From Mucilaginibacter sp. L294 (lineage in GTDB: Bacteria; Bacteroidota; Bacteroidia; Sphingobacteriales; Sphingobacteriaceae): a stretch of DNA of 38,043 nucleotides. Of the stretch, positions 24,073-32,858 are shown piece after piece (position 1 is the first letter of the stretch; every line of letters starts with the position of its first letter). The stretch spans positions 1 to 38,043 of the forward strand of contig NZ_LGEK01000046.1 in NCBI RefSeq assembly GCF_001636615.1, given 5' to 3'. The notes under the pieces are model-generated. The model saw only the letters and a program-made list of their open reading frames with translations. It had not been told where the DNA came from and made no database searches. The position numbers were made by a program, and so were the translations under genes.

Positions 24073-26469
24073 TTATTCGCTTCTTAAACTCTTAACAGGG
24101 TTGGCAATAGCTGCCTTTATAGATTGGAAACTAATGGTTATCAATGCAATAAATATCGACACCAGGGCTACAAATACAAATGTGCCCCAGGTTACATTAA
24201 TACGATAAGCAAAATCCTGCAGCCAGTGATTCATTACATACCACGCAAGTGGCCAGGCAATAAGGTTTGATATTAATACCAGTTTTATAAAATGCCCTGA
24301 TAATAGCAGCACTATGTTTTGTACTGATGCGCCTAATACTTTGCGTACCCCTATTTCTTTGAAACGCTTTTCGGCAGAGAAGGATGCCAGGCCAAATAAA
24401 CCTAAACAAGAAATGAAAATGGCTAAACCGGCAAGTATCCCCACTATTTTACTCACCTGGTTATCTGCACGATAAACCTCTGCGAAATGGTCATCCAAAA
24501 ACTGGTACTCGAAAGGATAATCGGGGTTTATTCTTTCCCAGGTTGCTTTTATAAATCCCACAGCTTCTTTTGATTTGCCTGGTTTTATTTTTACCGAAAC
24601 AGTGCTAAAGCCCCATTCGTCCTGGTTTACAATAAATAAATTCTCTACTTTATAATGCAGCGAATTGAAATTGAAATTTTTGGCAATGCCTGTAATAACG
24701 CCAAGCGAATCGTACCCAAAACGCTGGCCAATTAATGAGGCTTGCGTAGCCTTAGGATAATCTTTCAATAACTCTTTAGCCATCGACTCATTAATAATAT
24801 ACTCGCGGCCATTTGCTGATTTTTCCGGGGAGAAATTCTTGCCCTGCGCCATTTTAATGTTGTAAACGGTTAGGTAATCATCGTCAACTATAAGTTGTGT
24901 GGCGGCCATATCCCTTTTCGGCTCGTTGTTATATTTAAAGCTAACGCCTGATTGATCTAAATGGCTGCCCAATTGGTCTTGCGAAGCAGTAACGCCTGCA
25001 ACAAGGGTATTGCCCAATAACTCCTGTTTAAATAACTGATATTTTTTACCGGAGATTCTGTCGAGCGGTATGGTAACTACTTGTTCGCGGGTAAAGCCGG
25101 GGTCTTTCTCCTGCATAAACTTTAGCTGTTTTACTACAAATACCGTTGCTATCATCAAGAAAACAGCGCTGGTAAATTGGGCAACAACCAATACGTTACG
25201 CAATGTGCCTTTGTTTTTACCGGTATCAACTGACCCTTTTAAAACCTTTACCGGCTGAAAAGATGACAGGAATAAAGCCGGGTAAATACCTGATATAATA
25301 CCTACCGCTATTGTACCTAATAAAATAATAAGCAAGAATGAAGGTTGGCTGAATACCGGCAGCGAGATATCGCGCAGGCTCAGGTTATTTACGTAAGGTA
25401 ATGCCAGTTCTACCAAAATAATGGCAAGTACTAATGCCAGTAAGGATAGTAGAATAGTCTCGCCTAAAAATTGCATTGCCAGTTGCGGCCTGTTTGCCCC
25501 AATCGATTTACGGATCCCTACTTCTTTGGCCCTGTCTGCCGAACGCGCTGTAGAAAGGTTCATGAAATTAACGCATGCGATGATCAGCACAATAAATGCT
25601 ATGATAGCGAACAGATTGGTTGACTTTTGATCGAATTTTTGGGAATTCAGATAATCAAGCCCGATATCGGCAGCGTTGGCGTGTATATCTTTAAGCGGCA
25701 GATAAAATAGTTCGTAGTATTTCCAACCGTCGCCATTCATGTGCTTTTTAAGAAAGCCGGGCATCTTTGCTTCAAAGGTTCTCAAATTTGTGCCCGGAGC
25801 CACTTTAAGGTAGGTGTTAAGCCAGTTACCTCCCCATCCGTCCATCCATTTTTGGTGGATGCCCGGCAACGAATATAAAGCATCAAACTGTAGCTGCGAG
25901 TTCTTGGGGCTGTTTGCCATAACCGCGGTTACCGTAAATTTTAAAGTGTCGCCGCCGTAATGGTTTATTACTTTCCCGATGGGGTCTTCGTTACCAAAAA
26001 GCTTTTCTGCGGTTTCCTGGGTGATGGCGATGTTGTTTGGCTTTTCAATAGCATCTTTTGCGTTACCTTTTATCACTTTAAAGTTAAAGATGTCTAAGAA
26101 AGTCGAGTCGACAGCGAACACCTGTGGCAGGAACACCCGTTTTTCATTATAGGTCATTTGGTACTTACGATCCCATTTTATACGGGTATAGCTTTTTACC
26201 TCCGGAAATTCAGCCTTAAGTGAAGGCGCCATCGGATACATGGATAACCCCACCTTTTGAGAAGCTGCCATCCCCGGAAATTTCTGCACTTCGTTAAGCC
26301 TTACAATATTATCGCCATGAAAACTGTCAAAGCTTTTCTCGTACGATACAAACAGCAGGATAACTATACAAGCCGCCATACCTATGGCAAGGCCCACAAT
26401 GTTTATTACTGATGATACCTTGTTTTTCCAAAGATTGCGCCATGCGATCTTAAAGTAATTTTTTATCAT
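24073..26469 (-). CDS. MacB/FtsX-type ABC permease P3
   Basis: This is a 798-residue permease. TM1 is VSSVINIVGLAIGMAACIVI. Coupling motifs are DRAKEVGIRKSIGANRPQLA (Ser-Ile variant) and KRFKEIGVRKVLGASVQNIV. The post-TM4 motif is SSFQPVKVLKGSV and the C-terminus AIANPVKSLRSE. Its first periplasmic domain contains aromatic-rich segments (WDRKYQMTYNEKRVFL; KWMDGWGGNWLNTYL) absent from other copies. It is preceded by a 97-bp spacer containing a GC-rich hairpin (26517..26536), the only such structure inside the array, so its expression relative to P1/P2 may be set by RNA structure. Confidence 0.93.
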   Translation of the reverse strand: MIKNYFKIAWRNLWKNKVSSVINIVGLAIGMAACIVILLFVSYEKSFDSFHGDNIVRLNEVQKFPGMAASQKVGLSMYPMAPSLKAEFPEVKSYTRIKWDRKYQMTYNEKRVFLPQVFAVDSTFLDIFNFKVIKGNAKDAIEKPNNIAITQETAEKLFGNEDPIGKVINHYGGDTLKFTVTAVMANSPKNSQLQFDALYSLPGIHQKWMDGWGGNWLNTYLKVAPGTNLRTFEAKMPGFLKKHMNGDGWKYYELFYLPLKDIHANAADIGLDYLNSQKFDQKSTNLFAIIAFIVLIIACVNFMNLSTARSADRAKEVGIRKSIGANRPQLAMQFLGETILLSLLALVLAIILVELALPYVNNLSLRDISLPVFSQPSFLLIILLGTIAVGIISGIYPALFLSSFQPVKVLKGSVDTGKNKGTLRNVLVVAQFTSAVFLMIATVFVVKQLKFMQEKDPGFTREQVVTIPLDRISGKKYQLFKQELLGNTLVAGVTASQDQLGSHLDQSGVSFKYNNEPKRDMAATQLIVDDDYLTVYNIKMAQGKNFSPEKSANGREYIINESMAKELLKDYPKATQASLIGQRFGYDSLGVITGIAKNFNFNSLHYKVENLFIVNQDEWGFSTVSVKIKPGKSKEAVGFIKATWERINPDYPFEYQFLDDHFAEVYRADNQVSKIVGILAGLAIFISCLGLFGLASFSAEKRFKEIGVRKVLGASVQNIVLLLSGHFIKLVLISNLIAWPLAWYVMNHWLQDFAYRINVTWGTFVFVALVSIFIALITISFQSIKAAIANPVKSLRSE

Positions 26470-26516
26470 GATGCGTTTTTTTAAAAACTGAATACAAACC
26501 TTTTAAAACACCAAAC

Positions 26517-26536
26517 CCCGGGTGTTAAAACCCGGG
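26517..26536. other. GC-rich hairpin in the P2-P3 spacer
   Basis: CCCGGGT-GTTAAA-ACCCGGG is a perfect 7-bp stem with a 6-nt loop, in a spacer otherwise A/T-rich. No long T-run follows on the minus strand, so it is not a standard terminator; an mRNA-processing or stability element, or a partial attenuator, is possible. Confidence 0.6.
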
Positions 26537-26566
26537 TGCCTGATCAAGTTCTATTTATAAACAAGT

Positions 26567-28978
26567 TTATTCACTCCTTAAACTTTTAACCGGGTTAACC
26601 AATGCGGCCCTTATGGCCTTGTACCCTACCGTTATCCAGGCTATAATTACTGACGATGCGATAGAAATTACGAATATGCCGGCCCCCGGTGTTATTTTAT
26701 AGGTAAAATCCTGTAGCCATTGATGGGTAAAATACCATGCAATAGGTGCCGCAATAACAAACGCGATGACAATGAGCAGGGTAAATTCCTTCGAGAACAG
26801 GTAGACAATGTTAGCTACCGATGCACCCAAAGTTTTGCGGATACCCACCTCCTTGGTGCGTTGCACCGCCATAAACGATACCATGCCATATAAACCAAGG
26901 CAGGATATAAAAATGGCAATGCCTGCAAATATTTTATACAACTGCGATAGCTGATCTTCTTTCCTGTAAAAGTTGGCTATTTTTTCATCCAGGAATTTGT
27001 ACTCGTACACGCTTTGCGGGAAGGTTTTATTCCAGGTTTTTTCTACACTGGCCAGGGTTTCTTTTACGTTACCGGTACCTAATTTAATATTGGCTGTTTG
27101 GTACTGGTCGTTCCATGAAGCCATTAGCACCGGCGGAATCTGTTCACGAAGGGATGTGGTATTAAAGTCTTTTACAACCCCCACTATTACGCCTGTTTTC
27201 TCGTCCCATATATTGATGTTTTTACCAATTGCCTGCTTCGGGTTGGTTACACCCAAGCTTCTTAATGCAGCCTGGTTAACTACAAAACCTTTTACAGTAT
27301 CACTTTTTTCGTACGGTTTACCGGCCACAAAATCCAGATCATAAAGCTTAAAATAATCGGCATCAGCCCATTTCAATGTAACCCTGAAATCGGCATTCTC
27401 GGGCGAGTTGTCATATTTAAAGGTGGTGCCCCAGTTCATATTATCTGATGGGCTACCATAACTGTAACTAAAGTTTTTTACGCCTGGTTGTTGCAGCAGT
27501 TGGTTGCGCAACGCAGTCATGTTTAACCTGCTCAGGCTATCGTTTGGCAGGCGTACTGTAATTACGGCATCCTTATTAAAGCCCAGCGGGGTGTTTTTAA
27601 AGTGGTTTAACTGGCTAATAATTACAATGGTGCCTATAACCAGCACTTGTGCTATACCAAATTGTAATACAACCAAACTGCGCCTTAAAGTAATGCCGTT
27701 TGAGCGCGCTACCTTAACCCTGTTCCTTAAAGCTGCAATTGGGTTAAAGCCAGATAATACCAGCGCCGGGTAGAAGCCCGATAGTAAGGTAACCCCAATA
27801 AGTACGGCAGCTAAAAACAGTAATATAGCTGTCTGACTGATAAATGCCGAACTCAGTTTGAGATCTAACAGGCTATTTAAATATGGTAAAGCAACCTCAC
27901 TGAGTGCGGTGGCTAATATTACTGCAAACAGGGTTATAATAAAAGTTTCGCTTAAAAACTGGATGATAAGCTGTTTACGCTTGCTGCCCAATACTTTACG
28001 GATGCCTACTTCTTTTGAACGATTTACAGCCTGTGCTGTGGCCAGGTTAATAAAGTTAACGCAGGCAATGATGAGCAGGAATAAGCCAATCAGGCTTAAA
28101 GCATTAATAAGATCTGTACTGAAAACCTGCCCACTAAACACACCTACTCTGGCATCAGTATGTACAGTTTTTAAAGGTTGCAGTTCCATTGCGTCCTTAT
28201 TGTCTTTTTCGGGCTTGTATTTTTTAATAAAAGCATTAAGATTTTTATTGAAGCTTGCGGCAGGTACATTAGATGGCAGTACCAGGAAACAGGCGTGCGA
28301 ACCGATAATACTTTGCCACTCCTTCAAATTTTCTGAATAGTCGGTGTGTTTTAATGTACTATATGATATTGCAATGTTTACAGGCAAATCAGTATTTAGA
28401 GGGAGATTTTTTAAAATGCCGGTAACCTTAAGGTCCAGTTTGTTATCATACCTGATGGTTTTACCCATGGCGTTGTCCCATTTGCCAAAGTATTTTTCAG
28501 CAATTTGCTGGGTAATTACAACAGTATTTGGCTGGGTTAAGGCGTTTTCTTTGTTTCCTGCCAGCCAGGAGAAATTGAAAATAATGAAGAACTGTGGCTC
28601 AGCGAAATAAAGGTCTTTTTCCTTAAATTTTTTAAAGTCAGAACTGTTATTATCGCCAATACTCAACTGTTTATCATTATCATTAAATATGGCAGTTACC
28701 CCTTTCAGTTCAGGGTAATCTAAACGTAAAGCTTGCGATGTTGGGAACGGTACCCCCTGGCGATATTTTATACCATCAGGCGTTGAACGGCGCGTAATAA
28801 CACGGTAAATGTTTTCTTTATTGCTGTGATAGTTGTCAAAACTGGTTTCAAAATTTATCACCAAAAATATAAGCATGCATGCAGCAATACCAATAGCCAG
28901 GCCGATAATGTTAATAGCTGTATAACTTTTATTGCGCAACAGGCTTCGCCATGCTGTTTTTAAATAATTTCTGATCAT
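26567..28978 (-). CDS. MacB/FtsX-type ABC permease P2
   Basis: This 803-residue permease is clearly the closest relative of P1. Both share KYFG-D/K-W..AMGKT in periplasmic domain 1, AQ(A/S)V.RSKEVGIRKVLGS in the first coupling motif, ISCLGLYG in TM6, VQRTKEVGIRKTLGAS / VQRTKEVGVRKVLGAS in the second motif, and the tail TVGYKAIRAALVNPVKSLRS. In both the post-TM4 element reads LR/LK-N instead of LKG (FNPIAALRNRV). These traits set P1 and P2 apart as a subclade from P3-P7, suggesting a later tandem duplication. The start ATG at 28978 follows TTTAGA-type repeats. Confidence 0.93.
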   Translation of the reverse strand: MIRNYLKTAWRSLLRNKSYTAINIIGLAIGIAACMLIFLVINFETSFDNYHSNKENIYRVITRRSTPDGIKYRQGVPFPTSQALRLDYPELKGVTAIFNDNDKQLSIGDNNSSDFKKFKEKDLYFAEPQFFIIFNFSWLAGNKENALTQPNTVVITQQIAEKYFGKWDNAMGKTIRYDNKLDLKVTGILKNLPLNTDLPVNIAISYSTLKHTDYSENLKEWQSIIGSHACFLVLPSNVPAASFNKNLNAFIKKYKPEKDNKDAMELQPLKTVHTDARVGVFSGQVFSTDLINALSLIGLFLLIIACVNFINLATAQAVNRSKEVGIRKVLGSKRKQLIIQFLSETFIITLFAVILATALSEVALPYLNSLLDLKLSSAFISQTAILLFLAAVLIGVTLLSGFYPALVLSGFNPIAALRNRVKVARSNGITLRRSLVVLQFGIAQVLVIGTIVIISQLNHFKNTPLGFNKDAVITVRLPNDSLSRLNMTALRNQLLQQPGVKNFSYSYGSPSDNMNWGTTFKYDNSPENADFRVTLKWADADYFKLYDLDFVAGKPYEKSDTVKGFVVNQAALRSLGVTNPKQAIGKNINIWDEKTGVIVGVVKDFNTTSLREQIPPVLMASWNDQYQTANIKLGTGNVKETLASVEKTWNKTFPQSVYEYKFLDEKIANFYRKEDQLSQLYKIFAGIAIFISCLGLYGMVSFMAVQRTKEVGIRKTLGASVANIVYLFSKEFTLLIVIAFVIAAPIAWYFTHQWLQDFTYKITPGAGIFVISIASSVIIAWITVGYKAIRAALVNPVKSLRSE

Positions 28979-29046
28979 ATATGTGAAATTCTAAAAATTA
29001 AACTCTAAGCTCTAAATCCTAAACTATTAGGCCTAATCACTAATTG
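28979..29046 (-). repeat. P1-P2 spacer with TTTAGA-type short repeats
   Basis: On the minus strand the spacer contains GTTTAGGATTTAGAGCTTAG followed by AGTTTAATTTTTAGAATTTC immediately before the P2 ATG, closely resembling the spacer in front of P7. No -7 box of the TAnnTTTG type is seen, so an internal promoter is not supported. Confidence 0.55.
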
Positions 29047-31476
29047 TTATTCGCTACGTAAGCTTTTAACCGGGTTTACCAATGCAGCCCTGATGGCCTT
29101 ATAACCAACGGTTACCCATGCTATTACTATTGATGATGCTATGGCCAGCACAAATACACCGGCAGTTAATGGTATGCGGTATGCGAAATTTTGCAGCCAG
29201 TTACTCATCATGTACCACGATACCGGCATCGCTATCACAAAAGATATGGCTATAAGGATCATAAACTCTTTTGAGAACAGCAACACTATGCTGAATACCG
29301 ATGCGCCTAATACTTTACGTACGCCTACCTCTTTGGTGCGCTGAACTGCCATATACGATACCAGCCCATATAAACCAAGGCATGATATGAAAATGGCTAT
29401 GAAAGCGAAGATCTTATATACTAAGGCTAACTGGTTTTCCTGGCGATAGAACTGGGCGATGTTCTCGTCTAAAAAGAAACCGTTATAGGCATATTCCGGA
29501 TAGGTGTTTTCCCACATTTTTTGCAAGGTGGCGACCGTTGCGGTCAGGTTTTTGGTTTCTATCTTAAGCGCTATCTGGCTCTCGAATTTTTTGTTGGGCG
29601 ATATTACGATCGGTTTAACGGCATCGCGCAATGAATTGGTTTTAAAATCTTTTACAACACCCGTTATAGCAGCCCAAGTACCTCGTCCGCCTAAACGTAC
29701 GGTTTTGCCGATGGCGTTCTCAGCTTTTTGTATGCCCAGTTTATGAATAAATGTTTCATTAACTACTACCTGCCTTGTGGTATCACTTACATCATAGCCC
29801 TTGCCTGCTGCAAACTGTAAACCATAGGTTTTAAAGTAATCAGCATCGCCATATTTTAGGAAGGTGTTAAAAGTTGGGTCTTTTTCGGAGTGGTCGAAAT
29901 AAAAATTTGTCCCCCAATTATTCTCCGACGATGGCGCGTCTGATCCAAAACTAACCGACTTAACCTGCGGGTTTTGCAACAGTTGTTGTTTAAACGACTG
30001 CATTTTACTGAGGGTGATGCTATCTGACGAGCCCGGTATAACTAATACGGCGCTTTTGTTGAAGCCCAGATCCGCCTCGTTCACAAAATTCATTTGGTTT
30101 ACGGCTACTATAGTACCGATGATAAGCAATTGAGCAATGGCAAATTGCGCTACAACCAAAGCCCTGCGCAAGGGTATACCACCTATTGATGCAGCTGTGA
30201 TCTTGTTTTTAAGTGCCAGTACCGGTTTAAAGCCCGATACCACCATTGCCGGGTAAACGCCAGATAACAGTATCACCACTACCATGGTAACTATTAGGAA
30301 TAATACCGAACCCACGCTTAATAAAGCAATATCATCCGGCACGCTGGCTATATTTTTAAGATAGGGTAAAGCAATTTTGGCCATTACTATAGCCAGGATT
30401 ACAGCGCCGACGATGATCAGTGACGTTTCGCCTATAACCTGTGCTATCAATTGTTTGCGGCTACTGCCTAACACTTTACGGATGCCAACTTCTTTTGAAC
30501 GCCCTACTGATTGCGCGGTAGAAAGGTTGATGAAGTTGATAGATGCCATAATGATGATCAGGATGGCTATAAAGGTTAAAGTATTTAATGTAGCACGGCT
30601 GGTTATATGATCGCCCAGGGTATTACCTACGCGGGTATCAAAGTGCATGTCGCCAAGTGGTTGCAGCAGGTGTATACGTGATATTTTCTTTTTATTTAAA
30701 TCGGTATTTTTATTGGTAAAGGCCGCAAGTTGTTTGGTGAAATTATCGGCGCTTACATTAGCGGGTAATTGTGTAAATATTTGGTGATTGCTGCTTATTG
30801 AGTGCCATTCACTAACCATACCATATTCGTTACGGTGTTGTTTAGCGGTGATGTATGATACCAAAACGCGTAATGGGATGTCGCTATTCTCAGGCGAATT
30901 AGCTATCACACCTGCTACTTTCAGATCAAGCAGGTTATCCATTTTTAGGGTTTTACCCATAGCGGTTTTCCAGTCGCCAAAGTACTTGGTGGCTGTTTTT
31001 TGATCGATAACCACCATGTTTGGTTCGGCAAGCGCCTGTTTGCTGCCTTCCAGCCACTCCGAATCGAAAATATCGAAGAATTGCGGTTCGATAAATAACA
31101 CACCGATACTTTCAGTGAATTTTTTGCTGTCGGTACTGGTAGTAGAATTAGCGCCCGGAACAGTGATCTGGCTGCCATAGCTGGAGTTTATGGCAGCAAA
31201 CTTATACTGCTGGAAATCAATACGAAGGGCATCAATTGCGGGCACAGATACGCCGGGATTATACGTCGTGCCATCTTCTTGATTTTGCTGGGTAACAATG
31301 TGATATATGTTTTTAAAACTCTTATTGAATGTATTGTAGCTCAGTTCAAACTGTAATACAACAAATATGAGCAGGCATGCTGCGATACCCACACTTAAGC
31401 CAGATATATTGATAATAGAATAAGCCTTATGACGGATGATATTCCTCCAGGCAATTTTAAAGTAGTTTTTAAACAT
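29047..31476 (-). CDS. MacB/FtsX-type ABC permease P1 (first of seven)
   Basis: From the ATG at 31476 the protein has 809 residues and begins MFKNYFKIAWRNIIRHKAYS. A longer frame from a TTG at 31518 was rejected because it runs through the promoter element. TM1 is YSIINISGLSVGIAACLLIF (about 19-40). Coupling motifs are VGRSKEVGIRKVLGSSRKQL and VQRTKEVGVRKVLGASVFSI. The internal post-TM4 element is SGFKPVLALKNKI, and the end ALVNPVKSLRSE is shared with P2. It is the promoter-proximal gene of the array, with upstream element copy iii ending 40 bp before the ATG. The spacing and lack of internal terminators suggest P1-P7 form one transcript of about 17 kb. Confidence 0.93.
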   Translation of the reverse strand: MFKNYFKIAWRNIIRHKAYSIINISGLSVGIAACLLIFVVLQFELSYNTFNKSFKNIYHIVTQQNQEDGTTYNPGVSVPAIDALRIDFQQYKFAAINSSYGSQITVPGANSTTSTDSKKFTESIGVLFIEPQFFDIFDSEWLEGSKQALAEPNMVVIDQKTATKYFGDWKTAMGKTLKMDNLLDLKVAGVIANSPENSDIPLRVLVSYITAKQHRNEYGMVSEWHSISSNHQIFTQLPANVSADNFTKQLAAFTNKNTDLNKKKISRIHLLQPLGDMHFDTRVGNTLGDHITSRATLNTLTFIAILIIIMASINFINLSTAQSVGRSKEVGIRKVLGSSRKQLIAQVIGETSLIIVGAVILAIVMAKIALPYLKNIASVPDDIALLSVGSVLFLIVTMVVVILLSGVYPAMVVSGFKPVLALKNKITAASIGGIPLRRALVVAQFAIAQLLIIGTIVAVNQMNFVNEADLGFNKSAVLVIPGSSDSITLSKMQSFKQQLLQNPQVKSVSFGSDAPSSENNWGTNFYFDHSEKDPTFNTFLKYGDADYFKTYGLQFAAGKGYDVSDTTRQVVVNETFIHKLGIQKAENAIGKTVRLGGRGTWAAITGVVKDFKTNSLRDAVKPIVISPNKKFESQIALKIETKNLTATVATLQKMWENTYPEYAYNGFFLDENIAQFYRQENQLALVYKIFAFIAIFISCLGLYGLVSYMAVQRTKEVGVRKVLGASVFSIVLLFSKEFMILIAISFVIAMPVSWYMMSNWLQNFAYRIPLTAGVFVLAIASSIVIAWVTVGYKAIRAALVNPVKSLRSE

Positions 31477-31514
31477 AGCTATGGTATTATGTTTTATAAA
31501 GGCTAAAACATATA

Positions 31515-31610
31515 CCAAAGTGTTAAGTTTCTAATAATGAACTACTTAAATAGATGAATAAGTGTACGATATGTACGTAAGTGTAACAGTGTGTGTTCGA
31601 TTATGATACA
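31515..31610 (-). promoter_or_regulatory. Shared upstream element and promoter, copy iii (permease array)
   Basis: On the minus strand: TGTATCATAATCGAAC starts at 31610, the inverted repeat GTTAC-ACTTAC-GTACA lies at 31587-31572, and TTTGG has its first G at 31516. The distance from the inner edge of the repeat to TTGG is 56 bp, the same as in copies i and ii; one extra base lies between the repeat and the outer block (94 instead of 93 bp). An additional GTAC half-site follows at 31563-31569. The P1 ATG is 40 bp downstream of TTGG. Confidence 0.75.
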
Positions 31611-31632
31611 GTAGTTGTTTGATATTAGGAAA

Positions 31633-31669
31633 AATGTCATTTCTTCTCGCTATTGCTCGTTTCGATGAT
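31633..31669 (-). repeat. Degenerate REP-like repeat, copy 1
   Basis: On the minus strand it reads TCGAAACGAGCAATAGCGAG then AAGAAATGACATTT. The blocks TCGAAACGA and ATAG(C/T)GAGAA are shared with the element at 35634..35672. It lies just after the trpB stop, where no classical terminator is visible. Such extragenic repeats, which often begin TGTCATTTCG, are common in Sphingobacteriaceae genomes (general impression, not checked). Confidence 0.4.
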
Positions 31670-31676
31670 AGGTGGG

Positions 31677-32858
31677 TTAAAACCCAAAGTGCTTGATATA
31701 GGTACTCAAATCCTTATCTCCTCTGCCCGATAGGCATATCACCACATTATCCGTTTTTTCAAAAGTCATTTTTTCCAGGTAAGCCAAGGCATGTGCCGTT
31801 TCAATGGCCGGGATAATGCCTTCCATCTGCGAACAAAGCAAGCCCGCGTTTAATGATTCATCGTCAGTAATGCTTACGTATTGCGCACGGTTTACCTTGA
31901 ACAAATGCGCATGCTGCGGGCCGATACCGGGATAATCCAACCCGGCAGAAATGGAATAGGGTTCAATGACCTGGCCATCATCGCTTTGCATGAGTATGGT
32001 ACGACTGCCGTGCAGTACACCTTCCCTACCTAAAAATGTGGTAGCTGCCGAGTGGCCGCTATCAACTCCTTTACCTGCTGCTTCAACAGCTATCAGTTTT
32101 ACACCCTCGTTATCTAAAAAATGATAGAACATACCCATGGCGTTGCTGCCGCCGCCAACACAGGCCATTACATATTGTGGTAATTCGCTGCCGGTTTGCT
32201 CTAAAAGCTGTTTTTTTGTTTCTTCGGATATTATCGATTGGAACCTCGCCACCATATCAGGGTATGGATACGGCCCCACAACCGATCCGATGATGTAATG
32301 GGTATCAACAGGGTTGCCTATCCAGTCGCGCAGGGCCTCATTGGTAGCATCCTTAAGCGTTTTACTGCCTGATATTGCCGGTACTACCTTTGCGCCCAGC
32401 ATCTTCATACGGGCCACGTTTGGCGCTTGGCGCTCCATATCTATCTCGCCCATGTACACAATACATTCAATGCCCATTAAAGCGCAAACAGTAGCGGTAG
32501 CTACGCCGTGTTGGCCGGCACCAGTTTCGGCAATAATGCGTTTCTTACCAAGACGCTTTGCTAAAAGTATCTGCCCTATGGCATTGTTTATTTTATGCGA
32601 GCCGGTGTGGTTCAGGTCTTCGCGTTTAAAAAAAATGTTGGCGCCATATTTTTCTGAATAGCGTTTTGCGTGGTACAATGGCGAAGGCCTGCCCACGTAA
32701 TCTTTTAAAAGTTGGTCAAATTCGGCTTTAAACTCCGGGTCGCTTAGTATTTTAATATACTCCTGCCTTAACTCTTCCACATTTGGGTACAGCATTTCCG
32801 GTATATATGCACCGCCAAAATCTCCGTAATAGCCTTGTTCGTTAACTCCGTACTTCAT
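31677..32858 (-). CDS. trpB: Tryptophan synthase beta subunit
   Basis: This 393-residue protein is of normal TrpB1 length. The N-terminus [20 protein letters not shown] is typical. The PLP Schiff-base lysine is Lys89 in [13 protein letters not shown], the phosphate-binding loop is [10 protein letters not shown] (about 229-238), and the indole-site region [11 protein letters not shown] is present. It condenses indole with L-serine to make tryptophan. Its start overlaps the end of trpF by 17 bp, indicating translational coupling. Unusually, trpA does not follow: the next gene downstream is permease P1. The alpha subunit, needed to supply indole, must be encoded elsewhere. Confidence 0.97.
   Translation of the reverse strand: MKYGVNEQGYYGDFGGAYIPEMLYPNVEELRQEYIKILSDPEFKAEFDQLLKDYVGRPSPLYHAKRYSEKYGANIFFKREDLNHTGSHKINNAIGQILLAKRLGKKRIIAETGAGQHGVATATVCALMGIECIVYMGEIDMERQAPNVARMKMLGAKVVPAISGSKTLKDATNEALRDWIGNPVDTHYIIGSVVGPYPYPDMVARFQSIISEETKKQLLEQTGSELPQYVMACVGGGSNAMGMFYHFLDNEGVKLIAVEAAGKGVDSGHSAATTFLGREGVLHGSRTILMQSDDGQVIEPYSISAGLDYPGIGPQHAHLFKVNRAQYVSITDDESLNAGLLCSQMEGIIPAIETAHALAYLEKMTFEKTDNVVICLSGRGDKDLSTYIKHFGF

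Noticed and set aside
31477..31518. Fourteen-codon N-terminal extension of permease P1 from a TTG
   Set aside because: It would begin within the TTTGG promoter element; the other six permeases begin directly at M-I/F/L-(K/R)N.
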